From Commensalibacter melissae (GTDB lineage Bacteria; Pseudomonadota; Alphaproteobacteria; Acetobacterales; Acetobacteraceae), in the NCBI RefSeq assembly GCF_003691365.1, contig NZ_CP033087.1:1949175-2013174 (forward strand): a stretch of 64,000 bases of DNA, written 5' to 3'. The translations under genes and the position numbers were made by a program. The notes under the pieces are model-generated. The model had not been told where the DNA came from. It did not search any database and saw nothing but the letters and a program-made list of their open reading frames with translations. This document shows, piece by piece, positions 19,871-31,557 of this stretch; position 1 is the first letter of the stretch, and each line of letters begins with the position of its first letter.

Positions 19871-20737
19871 TTAAAAGCGATATCCAATACCCATACTTAC
19901 AACGGTTGGATTCAAAGAAGTACGAGCATCAATTCTGTTGGGACTGTCATTAATGTGGGCACGTTGTTGTAAAAGAATCTGTTTTACGTCAGCATTATAG
20001 AACCAGTTTCCAACAATCTGATAATCAAACCCGAAATTGAAAGATGGACCAACTGCTGTTTCCAACCCCACTTTTTTGACAATACCCCCTGCAGGAGAAA
20101 TATTATGCCAGAAAGCTACTGTCAAGCCAACACCTACATAAGGATTAAAGGCCTTATGAGGACGGAAATGCCATTGTGCTGTCAAGGTAGGAGGTAAAAT
20201 CCATCCACTGCCCACATCCACCTTACCAAGACCCGGGACACCCTGAGCCTTGATTTCATGACGTGTACTTGCCGCAATTAATTCAAATGACAAATTATCC
20301 GTGACAAAATAATCAAAACTTAATTCAGGCATAACCTGGTTGGTTGCATTGACATGCCCTCCAACGGATGTTTTAGAACTTGTATTATTCGTGATAACAC
20401 CCAATGCACTTAATCTGATGATAAAATCACCTTTACCCAAACCAATTCTGGTTACACCAGGACATGTTTTAAATAATCCACAATGAGGTTTTGGTTTTTT
20501 AGGTGGAGCATACATTGGAACTTCACGGTACTGGATTTTTCCACTCCAGCCAGAAGCCCAGATTTCTTCTCTTCTCATAGGAATTGCCGTTGCTGGGGCA
20601 GTTGTATTTGAAGCTGGAGCCAATGCCGGATTGGCAGCAGGAGTCAGATTAGGAGAAGCATAATGTTGTTGTGCATAGCCTGCGACTGGCGTAAACAAAA
20701 ATGCACAGGTAAGAATACGACTTAATGATTTTTTCAT
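19871..20737 (-). CDS. OmpW family outer membrane protein with extended N-terminus
   Basis: An eight-stranded outer-membrane beta-barrel of the OmpW family. There is a signal peptide at residues 1-22. The barrel starts around residue 103 with GDFIIRLSALGV and includes ELSFDYFVTDNLSFELIAA, LPPTLTAQWHF and the terminal MGIGYRF with C-terminal Phe for BAM recognition. Unlike typical OmpW proteins (about 210 residues) it has roughly 80 residues between signal peptide and barrel: an Ala/Pro/Thr-rich linker, then a segment with two Cys (CGLFKTC). OmpW proteins form channels for small hydrophobic molecules; the substrate here is unknown. Confidence 0.87.
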   Translation of the reverse strand: MKKSLSRILTCAFLFTPVAGYAQQHYASPNLTPAANPALAPASNTTAPATAIPMRREEIWASGWSGKIQYREVPMYAPPKKPKPHCGLFKTCPGVTRIGLGKGDFIIRLSALGVITNNTSSKTSVGGHVNATNQVMPELSFDYFVTDNLSFELIAASTRHEIKAQGVPGLGKVDVGSGWILPPTLTAQWHFRPHKAFNPYVGVGLTVAFWHNISPAGGIVKKVGLETAVGPSFNFGFDYQIVGNWFYNADVKQILLQQRAHINDSPNRIDARTSLNPTVVSMGIGYRF

Positions 20738-21104
20738 TGTGGTGAAACCTTACTGATCAAAGTAAAGATGAAATGATCAAATTAAATAGTTAAATGTTCT
20801 TTTTTATTAAGATCATAACCATTGATCAGGCAACCAGTTTCTAACAATATATACTTAAACAATACATAATGTGACCAAATAACAACAAATAAATATGTAA
20901 TCTTTCGCAAAAAAAATTAATTAGTTCCTGATAAAGCTTAACAAATTAGGATAATCATTATTTTAATAAGTATTTTTTTTACATATTATATTACAAATAT
21001 ATATTTGTAATATATCTTTAATTGTAATTAAATATTCGAAAATTCTTTGAGCGAATCGGTTTTTGTTTGATTAAATTTTTAAATTTAAAACAAAATCCTA
21101 TCAG
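20738..21104. promoter_or_regulatory. 367-bp AT-rich intergenic region upstream of the OmpW gene
   Basis: A non-coding stretch between the end of chvG and the start of the OmpW gene, both on the minus strand. It must hold the OmpW promoter. It is very AT-rich and contains a perfect 28-bp palindrome (20987-21014, listed separately). No convincing open frame or RNA gene was seen. Confidence 0.5.
20987..21014. repeat. Perfect 28-bp palindrome, A/T-dominated, no loop
   Basis: The two 14-base halves are exact reverse complements with no spacer; the core reads TTACAA-N8-TTGTAA. No T tract follows on either strand, so it does not look like an intrinsic terminator. It lies about 250 bases upstream of the OmpW start and could be a dimeric-regulator operator. 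A hairpin at 50399-50437 shares the TTACAA...TTGTAA arms. Confidence 0.7.
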
Positions 21105-22940
21105 TTATTTTGCCCTTGGTAAAGAAACCACAAAAGAGGCGCCAATAACTTTTCCTGCATCATCATACCGGTTATAGGCACGAATTGACCCTTTCAAGGC
21201 AACCACAATTTGCCGACAAATTGATAATCCAAGACCTGAATGTTGGCCAAAATTTTCTCCTTGAGGTCGCTCTGTATAGAACCGTTCAAAGATATTGTTT
21301 AATTTGTTTTCAGGAATCCCCGGCCCCTCATCACTGACCATGATCTCCACGTTATCTTTGACTGCAACAGCCGACAAAATAATTCTTCCCTTTGATGGAG
21401 AAAAAGAAGATGCGTTTCCAATTAAATTCCTTAAAACCTGTACCAGTCTATCTTCAATTGCCAAAACAGAAAGCGGATATTTAGTATCGTCATTTTTCAG
21501 ATCCACGACAATATAAGGATCATCTTCTTTCTGTGTGGCTGCATTGATATCAGCAAGCAAACGAAAAATAGGTGCTACAGCAACAGCTTTTGGAGCCACC
21601 CTTGACATTTCAGATTCAATACGACTTGAATTGGCAATATCCGTTATTAAACGATCCAAACGTTTAACATCATCGGTAATGATAAATAATAACTGTTGAC
21701 GATGTTTATCGTCTTTTATTCTTGGCAACAATTCAATTGCAGAACGAATGGAAGACAAAGGATTTTTTAGCTCATGACTGACATCAGCCGCAAAACGCTC
21801 AATTGCATCCATCTTGGCCCATAACTCTCTTGCACTATCCTGAATTGCCCTTGCCAGATCACCGATAACATCTTTTCGGATCAAAAGGGAATCAGGAACC
21901 ATTCTGTTTCGTCCCGTAGATTTATGAATCCTGTAAGCGGAATTAGCCAAACTCAGTAAAGGTTTTGCAATAGTCAAAGACAAATACCAAGATAATAGGA
22001 CCGTTATTGCCAAGGCAACTAAAAATAGAATCAAAATTGATGCACGCACAGAAAATAGCGCCTGATCGATATCCTGTGCCTCTCTTGTCAGTTCAATAAT
22101 ACCTACAAGCTGGTTCTGATGGATGATAGGTTCAGATACGGTAATCAACAGACGATAATCAACTGTTCTACGAATATAAGGGGGAGCTTCATAATTATTT
22201 GATAATTCATGCAGCTTAAATGTCTGATTATCATAAGGTACACTATCTGGATCGGCACCCATTTCAAGAAACTCAATTCTTCTTGCATTCGTATAGGGAA
22301 GCCAACTTAAAAGATGATCATAAATCTGTTCTAAAAAGCCGTCATAATTTAAATATTTATTTTTATTACTCTCACCAAATACGGTTATTTTTTTCTGTGT
22401 ATCTTGTTCTGTATTAGAAAAAATCGAATTATCAAGTCGATTATCTTTATGAGATCTATATATTTTTTTTCTTTCATTTTGACTGTCAATAACCAGTTTC
22501 CCATTAACGGCATAAACACGTGCACGTACACGTGGACTGGGGTTTGTTAGGCTTAACAAAAGAGGTCTGGCCAATTCAACAGATAAAGATTGATTATTCC
22601 GCTGTTCTGGCACCAGAGCATAAAAATCCAAGGATCGAAAAAAAACATCATCCTTGATCTTCTTGATTGCGCTTTGGCTAAGTGCTCCAGCATAAATTTT
22701 TGCCTGCTCCCGTAAAACATTGATTTCTGTTTCCAACAGGCTATTCTGAAATTGATTCAAATAAAGAAGTGTAACAACCAAAACCACAAGAGGAAGCGTA
22801 TTAACCAATAATATCCTCTTCATCAGAGGAGAGAAAAAAAGTTTCCTGAATCTTCTATCCTCCAAAGGGTAATGACGATAAAAAAAACCAAAGAGTTTAT
22901 ATACTTTTCTAATCTTCTTTGTAACGATATCCAATGCCAT
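21105..22940 (-). CDS. chvG: Sensor histidine kinase of the ChvG/ExoS type
   Basis: The membrane sensor of the alphaproteobacterial ChvG-ChvI envelope/acid-stress system, 611 residues. It has a first transmembrane helix at about residues 43-62, a large periplasmic sensor region, a second helix near residue 300, a HAMP linker, the DHp box [14 protein letters not shown] with phospho-acceptor His389, and an ATPase domain with N-box [17 protein letters not shown] and [11 protein letters not shown]. The start overlaps the end of chvI by 32 bases; a later Met (MKRILLVN, residue 40) would remove the overlap but lose the cationic N-terminal segment. Confidence 0.93.
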   Translation of the reverse strand: MALDIVTKKIRKVYKLFGFFYRHYPLEDRRFRKLFFSPLMKRILLVNTLPLVVLVVTLLYLNQFQNSLLETEINVLREQAKIYAGALSQSAIKKIKDDVFFRSLDFYALVPEQRNNQSLSVELARPLLLSLTNPSPRVRARVYAVNGKLVIDSQNERKKIYRSHKDNRLDNSIFSNTEQDTQKKITVFGESNKNKYLNYDGFLEQIYDHLLSWLPYTNARRIEFLEMGADPDSVPYDNQTFKLHELSNNYEAPPYIRRTVDYRLLITVSEPIIHQNQLVGIIELTREAQDIDQALFSVRASILILFLVALAITVLLSWYLSLTIAKPLLSLANSAYRIHKSTGRNRMVPDSLLIRKDVIGDLARAIQDSARELWAKMDAIERFAADVSHELKNPLSSIRSAIELLPRIKDDKHRQQLLFIITDDVKRLDRLITDIANSSRIESEMSRVAPKAVAVAPIFRLLADINAATQKEDDPYIVVDLKNDDTKYPLSVLAIEDRLVQVLRNLIGNASSFSPSKGRIILSAVAVKDNVEIMVSDEGPGIPENKLNNIFERFYTERPQGENFGQHSGLGLSICRQIVVALKGSIRAYNRYDDAGKVIGASFVVSLPRAK

Positions 22941-23619
22941 ACAACGTTTCTATTTTATTAAATTCAGGATCAATCTGACGAAATTTCTTGCGGATACGTT
23001 TAATATGACTATCTATTGTTCTATCATCAACATAAATATTTTCACCATAGGCAGCATCAATCAACTGATCCCTTGATTTTACGAGGCCGGGCCGTGTTGC
23101 CAATGCTTTGGTTAATAAAAATTCAGTTACTGTCAATTGAATATCCTGGTCATGCCAACGACATTGATGGCGCATATCATCCAAGGTTAAAGCACCACGA
23201 ACAACCATACCGTTATTGATCCCACCATCATTTTCAGCCTTATTAACCTCATGACGCCTTAACAAAGCACGGATACGCTCCAGAAGAAGACGCTGGGAAA
23301 AAGGTTTAGTGATATAATCATCTGCCCCAAGGCGCAACCCCATTAACTGGTCAATTTCCTCATCCTTGGAAGATAATATTATCACGGGCATTTGGGAACG
23401 GTTACGCAGTCTCTGCAACAATTCTATTCCATCCATCCGAGGCATCTTAATATCCAAAACCACCAGATCAACAGGACGTGATAAAAGACCTTGCAACGCA
23501 CTTTCACCATCCGTATAAGTCTGAACAATAAAACCGTCAGCTTCCAACATCATAAAAACAGAGGTTAAAATATTACGGTCATCATCAACCAGTGCTATGA
23601 CATGTTTCCCTGCTTCCAC
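22909..23619 (-). CDS. chvI: Response regulator transcription factor of the ChvI type
   Basis: An OmpR/PhoB-family regulator of 236 residues. The receiver domain has acidic residues VDDDRN at the start, phospho-acceptor Asp56 in [12 protein letters not shown], and a conserved Lys in ITKPFS. The C-terminal winged helix includes [21 protein letters not shown], split here by its conserved turn (core [15 protein letters not shown]). It is the first gene of chvI-chvG and overlaps chvG. In relatives, ChvI controls envelope, exopolysaccharide and host-association genes. It is divergent from grpE. Confidence 0.95.
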   Translation of the reverse strand: MEAGKHVIALVDDDRNILTSVFMMLEADGFIVQTYTDGESALQGLLSRPVDLVVLDIKMPRMDGIELLQRLRNRSQMPVIILSSKDEEIDQLMGLRLGADDYITKPFSQRLLLERIRALLRRHEVNKAENDGGINNGMVVRGALTLDDMRHQCRWHDQDIQLTVTEFLLTKALATRPGLVKSRDQLIDAAYGENIYVDDRTIDSHIKRIRKKFRQIDPEFNKIETLYGIGYRYKED

Positions 23620-23878
23620 CTGTTACACTCCACCAATCCATTAAAAATAAATCAAAATCTTATATAAATATGCTAAAATAAAGTTAAATAGAATATAAAT
23701 TATAAAATTAATTCCAAAGGTTAATTTCTATATCTTATTTGCTATATTTCATTCGTATTTCTTGTAACTTTCAAAAAGTTTATTAAAATAGATCTGTCTT
23801 AAATTTTGTAAGGATACCGATCTTACTACCTAATATCTTTTACAATCTTTTTAACAGAATAAAACAAATTTGGTTATT

Positions 23879-24496
23879 ATGACAAAAGAAGAAAATTTAC
23901 ACGCCAATCCAGAAAATAGCTCTGTTCCTGATCAGGAACAAGATTCACGGGGTCATGAAACTATTTTCCCACAAGAGGAAAACGGCACGGAACCTTCAGA
24001 TTCCTCTTCCAGCCAGAATAGTGAAGTTGACAAGTTGAAAAATGAACTGCAAACTATGAAAGATCAGTGGATGCGTTCAGAAGCTGAAAATCAGAATCTG
24101 CGCAATCGCCATAAAAAAGAGCTTGAAGATACACGCCTGTATACTGTACAGAAATTTGCTCGTGACATCGTAGAGACAGCCGAAAACCTGCGTCGCGGCA
24201 TCGATAGCTTGCCAAAACCAGCTGAGAATGAAGATCCCATGATTACAAAAATGCGTGAAGGTTTTGAAAGTACTGAACGTTCATTTTTAAAAATTCTGGA
24301 AAAAAATGGTATCAAATGCGAAGATCCGACAGGCAGTCCATTTGATGCAAATAAACATCAAGCTATGGCAGAACAACCATCTGATGAACACCCTCAGGGA
24401 ACCATTATTCAAAGCTGGACACCAACATGGACCCTAAACGACCGTCTGTTAAAACCAGCCATGGTTGTCGTGGCCAAATCTCCTGAAAACACATAA
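23879..24496 (+). CDS. grpE: Nucleotide exchange factor GrpE
   Basis: Releases ADP from DnaK in the chaperone cycle. The N-terminal 55 residues are acidic and disordered. A long coiled coil follows (DKLKNELQTMKDQWMRSEAE onward), then the C-terminal beta domain with GIKCEDPTGSPFDANKHQAM and VVAKSP. I start at the ATG (23879), giving 205 residues; a TTG nine bases upstream is in frame but has no advantage. It is followed by dnaK and dnaJ, though each appears to have its own signals. Confidence 0.95.
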   Translation: MTKEENLHANPENSSVPDQEQDSRGHETIFPQEENGTEPSDSSSSQNSEVDKLKNELQTMKDQWMRSEAENQNLRNRHKKELEDTRLYTVQKFARDIVETAENLRRGIDSLPKPAENEDPMITKMREGFESTERSFLKILEKNGIKCEDPTGSPFDANKHQAMAEQPSDEHPQGTIIQSWTPTWTLNDRLLKPAMVVVAKSPENT

Positions 24497-24574
24497 TGCA
24501 GATATTAAATAACTAAATTAATTAGCTGACTTCCATTAATTAAATGTGTATAATGGAGCTGTTCAAAAACGTTT

Positions 24575-24604
24575 CTTGAAGATTTCACTAAAGAAACTTA
24601 TATA
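24575..24604 (+). promoter_or_regulatory. Possible heat-shock (RpoH) promoter for dnaK
   Basis: CTTGAAG (24575-24581) and CTTATATA (24597-24604) are separated by 15 bases. The -35 matches the sigma-32 consensus CTTGAAA at six of seven positions, and the -10 resembles alphaproteobacterial RpoH -10 elements, which are less C-rich than in E. coli. It lies about 130 bases before the dnaK ATG, inside the 235-bp grpE-dnaK gap. This leader would give dnaK its own heat-shock transcript. Confidence 0.45.
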
Positions 24605-24731
24605 ATGGTAACAAGTCATAACTGTAACCTCGCCATTATTGGGGGTTAATGTTTAATGACCATGATTTTTAAAAAAGGACTTTTAGAAGGCGCTTCGGGT
24701 CTTGTGAAAGTTGCTATTAGGAGATGAATTA

Positions 24732-26669
<1,938 letters not shown>

Positions 26670-26727
26670 TGGGTCAATGCCTATTAAATAAGATATATTA
26701 ACCAATTTGATATGTCGTAAGAAGTCA

Positions 26728-26761
26728 AGCCCGTCCTTTCAACAAAGGCGGGCTGCTTTTT
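26728..26761 (+). terminator. Intrinsic terminator after dnaK
   Basis: A GC-rich hairpin with arms AGCCCG and CGGGCT, extended by CCTTT/AAAGG past a single bulged T, and a CAAC loop, followed after GC by five T. It lies 58 bases after the dnaK stop and 38 bases before the dnaJ start, separating most dnaK transcription from dnaJ. Confidence 0.85.
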
Positions 26762-26798
26762 GTTACGATATCTATTTGAAGATAATTTGAGGACATCA

Positions 26799-27935
26799 AT
26801 GTCTAAACGAGATTATTATGAAATTCTAGAGATTAGTCGCACGTCAAGTAGCGAAGAAATTAAAAAAGCCTATCGCAAGAAAGCAATGCAATACCATCCT
26901 GATCGTAATCCTGGCGATCAGGAGGCGGAAGCCAAATTTAAAGAAATCAATGAGGCCTATGATGTTCTAAAAGATGAACAGAAAAAAGCCGCTTATGACC
27001 GTTTTGGTCACGATGCTTTTCAAAATGGCGGGGCCGGTAATGGTTTCGGCGGTGGTTTTGGAGCTGGTGGCTTCAGCGATATCTTTGACATGTTCGGCGA
27101 TATGATGGGTATGAACCGTGGCGGTAACAGTCGCAAACGTTCTGGTGCTGATATCCAAATTCAAACCGAAATCCAGTTAACTGAAGCTTTTACAGGCATT
27201 AAGAAAAAGGTAAAATATAAAACAAAAAAACCTTGCCAAAGCTGTGATGGATCAGGATCAACAGACAAAACCAATGGAAATAAAACCTGTCCGACCTGTC
27301 ATGGTTCTGGAAAAATCCGTGCTCAACAGGGATTTTTTCTGGTAGAACGCCCTTGTAATACCTGTCATGGAACAGGCCAGGTCATCAGTAACCCATGTAA
27401 AAAATGTCATGGTACCGGGCTTGAAAATCAAGATAAAGAGTTGGAAATCGATATACCTTCTGGAATTGAAGATGGAACCCGTATAAGGATTTCGGGGGAA
27501 GGGGAGGCCGGCAGCAATGGAAATCCACCTGGGGATTTATACGTATATGTTTCTGTTTTACCCCATGATCTATTTCATAGAGAAGGGGCAAATATATTCT
27601 GTCGTATCCCCATTCGAATCACGCAGGCTGCTTTGGGAACAGAACTTGAAGTACCTATCATAGATGGTGGCAGATCAAAAGTGAAAATTCCTGCCGGTAC
27701 CCAAACAGGTAAACAATTCCGTTTACGGGGTAAGGGTTTTTCTGTTCTACGCTCTTCATCACGTGGTGATATGTATATTGAAGTCAAAGTCGAGATTCCT
27801 CAACATTTGACAAAACGCCAGAAAGAGCTGCTTGAAGAATTCGAGGCAGAAGCACAAAATAAAGAAAATGAGGGAAATCCGGAAACAACAAGTTTTTTTA
27901 AGAAAGTCAAAGATTTCTTTGAAGGAAAATCCTGA
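26799..27935 (+). CDS. dnaJ: Chaperone DnaJ (Hsp40)
   Basis: The co-chaperone that loads clients on DnaK and stimulates its ATPase. It has a J domain with the HPD motif (YHPDRNP), a Gly/Phe-rich linker, four zinc-binding CxxCxGxG repeats ([32 protein letters not shown]) and C-terminal substrate-binding domains; 378 residues. The ATG at 26799 has GAGG 6 bases upstream; the longer TTG-initiated frame would begin inside the terminator T tract. dapB follows after 19 bases. Confidence 0.97.
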   Translation: MSKRDYYEILEISRTSSSEEIKKAYRKKAMQYHPDRNPGDQEAEAKFKEINEAYDVLKDEQKKAAYDRFGHDAFQNGGAGNGFGGGFGAGGFSDIFDMFGDMMGMNRGGNSRKRSGADIQIQTEIQLTEAFTGIKKKVKYKTKKPCQSCDGSGSTDKTNGNKTCPTCHGSGKIRAQQGFFLVERPCNTCHGTGQVISNPCKKCHGTGLENQDKELEIDIPSGIEDGTRIRISGEGEAGSNGNPPGDLYVYVSVLPHDLFHREGANIFCRIPIRITQAALGTELEVPIIDGGRSKVKIPAGTQTGKQFRLRGKGFSVLRSSSRGDMYIEVKVEIPQHLTKRQKELLEEFEAEAQNKENEGNPETTSFFKKVKDFFEGKS

Positions 27936-27954
27936 TTAATCTATTCTTTGATAA

Positions 27955-28767
27955 ATGAAAGTGTTTAGAATGAATACATCTGTTTTACGTATTGGTATTG
28001 CTGGCATAACCGGACGTGTTGGACGTCTTTTAATGGAAGAAATTACCTCTAGAGATAATGCTGTTTTATCTGGAGGTACATCACTTTCAAAAGACATTCA
28101 TGATATACCAGATTCTGTTCAAATCTTCTCTGACATTGCAAGTCTGGTCGAAAAAAGTGATGTAATTATCGATTTTACAAATGCTACAACAACGGAAACA
28201 CATGCAAAAGCATTAAATAATAGTAAAACAGCATGGATTTTAGGAACAACAGGCATATCTGAATCCGTCCAAAAACTTATCAAAGAAACCGCAAAAACCA
28301 TTCCCATTGTTCAGGCGGCTAATTTTTCACCTGGTGTAACCTTGATAACCCGACTGGCTTTTGAACTGGCGAAAGCTTTGCCTGCCGATCAGTATGATGC
28401 TGAAATTGTGGAAACACACCATCGTCAAAAAGTTGACGCTCCATCTGGAACAGCCCTGGCAATCGGGGAATCCATTGCAAAAGCAAGAAAGGTGGATTTA
28501 GGATCTGTTGCAGAAATTGGCAGAAAAGGATTTACAGGGGCGCGGAAAAAAGATGCCATCGGATTTTCTTCCTTAAGGGGTGGGCAAATTGTTGGTGAAC
28601 ATAGTGCCATATTTCTCTCCGATGTCGAGGAAATTGTTCTTACACATAAAGCTTTTGATCGTCGCATTTTTGCAAAAGGTGCCGTTCGATCAGCTTTTTG
28701 GTGTATCAATAAACCCGCAGGTTTATATGACATGAACCATGTTTTGGGACTGGATCCGGTCAAATAA
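27955..28767 (+). CDS. dapB: 4-hydroxy-tetrahydrodipicolinate reductase
   Basis: An NAD(P)H-dependent step in lysine and diaminopimelate synthesis. The N-terminal Rossmann motif is GIAGITGRVGR, and the family signature ETHHRQKVDAPSGTA carries the catalytic His and Lys. The length is 270 residues from the first ATG; a second in-frame ATG at 27970 (MNTSVLRIG) gives 265 residues and is equally plausible, as neither has a strong ribosome-binding site. It follows dnaJ by 19 bases and precedes metK by 97. Confidence 0.95.
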   Translation: MKVFRMNTSVLRIGIAGITGRVGRLLMEEITSRDNAVLSGGTSLSKDIHDIPDSVQIFSDIASLVEKSDVIIDFTNATTTETHAKALNNSKTAWILGTTGISESVQKLIKETAKTIPIVQAANFSPGVTLITRLAFELAKALPADQYDAEIVETHHRQKVDAPSGTALAIGESIAKARKVDLGSVAEIGRKGFTGARKKDAIGFSSLRGGQIVGEHSAIFLSDVEEIVLTHKAFDRRIFAKGAVRSAFWCINKPAGLYDMNHVLGLDPVK

Positions 28768-28864
28768 TAATTTTTTTTAAATTAATACTTGACGGATAGA
28801 CCACAAAAGGGTCTGTTTACAATACTTGTGTTTTTTTATTTATTAGTGAGATAGCAGAAAAATT

Positions 28865-30052
28865 ATGCGAAACAATAGCGATTTTCTGTTCGCTTCGGAA
28901 TCGGTATCAGAAGGTCATCCAGATAAAGTTGCCGATCGTATCAGCGACACCATTTTGGATACCTACCTTGCCGCAGATCCAGAAGCGCGCGTAGCTTGTG
29001 AGACTCTTGTTACAACCAATCAGGTAATTTTGGCTGGAGAACTGCGTGGCCCGAAAAGCATTACCAAAGAAATGCTCAATGAAAAAGCCCGTGAAACCAT
29101 ACGTGAAATTGGATACGACCAGGACGGTTTTTCTTGGAAAACCGCAAATATATTAAACCTGTTACATGCACAGTCTCCCCATATCGCAGTCGGGGTTGAC
29201 AGTAATGAAAGTAAAGATGAAGGCGCTGGCGATCAGGGAATCATGTTCGGTTTTGCAACGTCTGAAACCGAAACCTTAATGCCTGCCCCAATTTATTATG
29301 CTCATAAGATCCTAAAAAATCTCAATGACCTACGTAAATCAAGTGATCATAAGGGTAAAGGATTTCTTCCGGACGCAAAAAGTCAGGTAACCTTGCGTTA
29401 TGTTCACGGTAAACCTGTTGGCGCAACCTCTGTTGTTTTATCAACCCAACATGAGGAATCCATGCCACAGGAAAACATTCGTGACGTTTTAAAAGAACTG
29501 ATTACGAATACATTGCCAGAAGGCTGGATGTGTCCTGACAAAGAATTTTATGTCAATCCTACAGGAATTTTTGTTATTGGAGGTCCTGATGGCGATTGTG
29601 GCCTGACAGGTCGTAAAATCATCGTCGATACTTATGGTGGGGCTGCCCCTCATGGTGGTGGAGCTTTCTCGGGTAAGGATCCAACCAAAGTTGATCGCTC
29701 AGCAGCATATGCCTGTCGTTATCTTGCCAAAAATATTGTAGCTTCCGGTCTTGCAGATCTTTGTACCCTGCAAATTTCATATGCGATTGGAGTTTCCCAT
29801 CCTCTCTCTGTTTATGTTGATTTACATGGAACAGGCAAAGACATTGATGAAGCAAAACTTGAAAAAGTTTTACGTGAATTAATGGATCTTTCTCCAAGAG
29901 GTATCCGTAAACATTTACGATTAAATCGTCCCATATACAAACAAACTTCAGCCTACGGTCATTTTGGACGCCATCCAGACCCGGTAAAAGATGATTTTAC
30001 ATGGGAAAAAACTGATCTTGTTGATGCTTTGCGAAATGCTTTTAATCGTTAA
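28865..30052 (+). CDS. metK: S-adenosylmethionine synthetase
   Basis: Forms SAM from methionine and ATP; 395 residues. Conserved motifs are [14 protein letters not shown] near the N-terminus, [12 protein letters not shown] (hexapeptide signature), and the [20 protein letters not shown]-loop-like region. Its transcript should stop at the strong hairpin at 30077-30115. The 97-base leader contains a short AGACC/GGTCT hairpin but matches no SAM-riboswitch class that I can recognise. Confidence 0.97.
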   Translation: MRNNSDFLFASESVSEGHPDKVADRISDTILDTYLAADPEARVACETLVTTNQVILAGELRGPKSITKEMLNEKARETIREIGYDQDGFSWKTANILNLLHAQSPHIAVGVDSNESKDEGAGDQGIMFGFATSETETLMPAPIYYAHKILKNLNDLRKSSDHKGKGFLPDAKSQVTLRYVHGKPVGATSVVLSTQHEESMPQENIRDVLKELITNTLPEGWMCPDKEFYVNPTGIFVIGGPDGDCGLTGRKIIVDTYGGAAPHGGGAFSGKDPTKVDRSAAYACRYLAKNIVASGLADLCTLQISYAIGVSHPLSVYVDLHGTGKDIDEAKLEKVLRELMDLSPRGIRKHLRLNRPIYKQTSAYGHFGRHPDPVKDDFTWEKTDLVDALRNAFNR

Positions 30053-30063
30053 AACTTAAGTAT

Positions 30064-30816
30064 ATGACCATAATTCAAAAAGGCTCTTGTGGAGAAAGTG
30101 CTCAAGAGCCTTTTTCCAAAACAGATTCATCCCTACCCAAAGACCGTTTGTACGGACGTCGTCGTGGTCATCCTTTACGCGACAGACAAAAACGGCTTCT
30201 TTCAGACTATCTTCCCCGAATCAAATTCCCAACCAGAAATATCAAACACCCCTTTGAGGCTTTTGAAAGTCAGCCCAGGGCACTATGGCTGGAAATTGGG
30301 TTTGGGGGAGGTGAGCACAGTCTTGCCCAGCACCAAATACATTCTGATATTGGTTATATTGCATGTGAGGTATTCGAAAACGGAATTTGTTCCCTATTAT
30401 CCAATCTTGTTCAGGAAGATGTTAAGGAAACAGAAGCAACTGTTCCAAATATGCTTCGGATATGGAATGAAGATGCACGTATCTTGATCCGTGCATTACC
30501 GGAAAATTCAATTGAAAAGGTTTTTCTGCTTTTTCCTGACCCTTGGCCAAAAACGAGACATGCAAAAAGACGATTTGTCCATCCAGAACGTCTGCCTTTG
30601 CTTCATCGTATTCTAACCCCAAAAGGACAATGGCATATTGCAAGTGATGATCCAACCTATCAGGCATGGGTTGAAGAAACCATGGAGAATCAACCCTATT
30701 TCAAGAAAATCATGCAAACGAACAAACGTCCTGAAAACTGGCCATCAACCCGTTACGAACAAAAAGCCTACAAGGCTGGAAGATCACCAATTTTCTGGAT
30801 ATTTGAAAAATCATGA
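30064..30816 (+). CDS. trmB: tRNA (guanine-N7-)-methyltransferase
   Basis: Methylates G46 of tRNAs with SAM. Motifs are LYGRRRGHPLR near the N-terminus, LEIGFGGGEHSL for SAM binding, VFLLFPDPWPKTRHAKRR with the catalytic Asp region, and FERGSP-like KAGRSPIFW at the end. The longest frame (250 residues, ATG at 30064) contains the metK terminator hairpin in its first codons, so the real start may be further in, for example the TTG at 30148 that begins LYGRRRG. The stop overlaps the dedA stop on the other strand (TCATGA). Confidence 0.9.
   Translation: MTIIQKGSCGESAQEPFSKTDSSLPKDRLYGRRRGHPLRDRQKRLLSDYLPRIKFPTRNIKHPFEAFESQPRALWLEIGFGGGEHSLAQHQIHSDIGYIACEVFENGICSLLSNLVQEDVKETEATVPNMLRIWNEDARILIRALPENSIEKVFLLFPDPWPKTRHAKRRFVHPERLPLLHRILTPKGQWHIASDDPTYQAWVEETMENQPYFKKIMQTNKRPENWPSTRYEQKAYKAGRSPIFWIFEKS
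30077..30115 (+). terminator. Strong intrinsic terminator after metK, overlapping the trmB reading frame
   Basis: A perfect 13-bp stem (arms AAAAAGGCTCTTG and its exact complement) with a 13-base loop. The descending arm ends in five T. It starts 25 bases after the metK stop. Because the ascending arm starts with five A, it would also work on the other strand. It lies inside codons 5-18 of the longest trmB frame. Confidence 0.88.
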
Positions 30817-31389
30817 TTTTTTATTATTATCAACTTTTAGTTCCTGTTCTGCACGTTTGACAAGCCTATGCTCGTTATTACGTAAAAATATAAACACCAG
30901 AACAGCAACTACAACAAAGATAATCCCTATAACAAGGCCTATAGTCCCTTTTAGTCTAAGAAATTCCTGACCCAGGAAATATGCGGTATATGTAAAGGTA
31001 CCTGCCCAACACATACCCCCCAAAGCGTTATAGATTAAAAAATCCTTCCAATGCATATGTGTTGCACCCGCCAATAAAGCCGTAAAAAACCTTAAAATGG
31101 CAACAAAACGTCCAAAAAAAACAGCTTTACCCCCATGATGCTTAAACAAATATTGTCCTAATAATAGACGATCTGGGGTCAATTTGAATTTAGGACCATA
31201 TTTTTTCAATACTGGATATCCAACAATACGACCAATAAGATATCCAAAATTATCCCCCATAATCGCACCGACAATCGCGAATAAGGCAATATAATTAATA
31301 TTGAGGCTACTGTAATGAGAGGCACAGTAAATGGATATGGTAATCAGCAAGCTTTCAGCTGGTAGGATTAATCCCATACTTTCCAACAT
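30811..31389 (-). CDS. DedA family membrane protein (start codon uncertain)
   Basis: A DedA-family protein, thought to support envelope lipid transport and proton-motive-force homeostasis. Conserved elements are ESMGLILPAES, GDNFGYLIGR and FFGRFVAILRFFTALLAG (core GRFVAILR), plus several hydrophobic helices. The first ATG (31389) gives 192 residues but cuts the family's first segment. Upstream, the same frame encodes TLLDYILQFVHHYES and a helix up to 31461 with no ATG, GTG or TTG. An in-frame ATG (31485-31483) beginning MKQYGF is separated from it by one TAA. The start is therefore a CTG at 31461, or the gene carries a nonsense mutation. Confidence 0.8.
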   Translation of the reverse strand: MLESMGLILPAESLLITISIYCASHYSSLNINYIALFAIVGAIMGDNFGYLIGRIVGYPVLKKYGPKFKLTPDRLLLGQYLFKHHGGKAVFFGRFVAILRFFTALLAGATHMHWKDFLIYNALGGMCWAGTFTYTAYFLGQEFLRLKGTIGLVIGIIFVVVAVLVFIFLRNNEHRLVKRAEQELKVDNNKKS

Positions 31390-31557
31390 AATGATAAGAC
31401 CAACAATATAATAGGCATGGGATTCATAATGATGAACAAATTGTAAAATATAATCTAACAGTGTTTAAAATCCATATTGTTTCATTTCTAAAAATCTTAC
31501 TATCTTTATGACCGATTCTAACCAATTAAGAAAGATTTAATTTTTATCGAGTTTGTT

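Noticed and set aside
28768..28864. Possible SAM riboswitch in the metK leader
   Set aside because: Only a short AGACC/GGTCT hairpin is visible in 97 bases. No conserved core of any SAM, SAM-II or SAM/SAH class could be matched, so it is not reported as a riboswitch.
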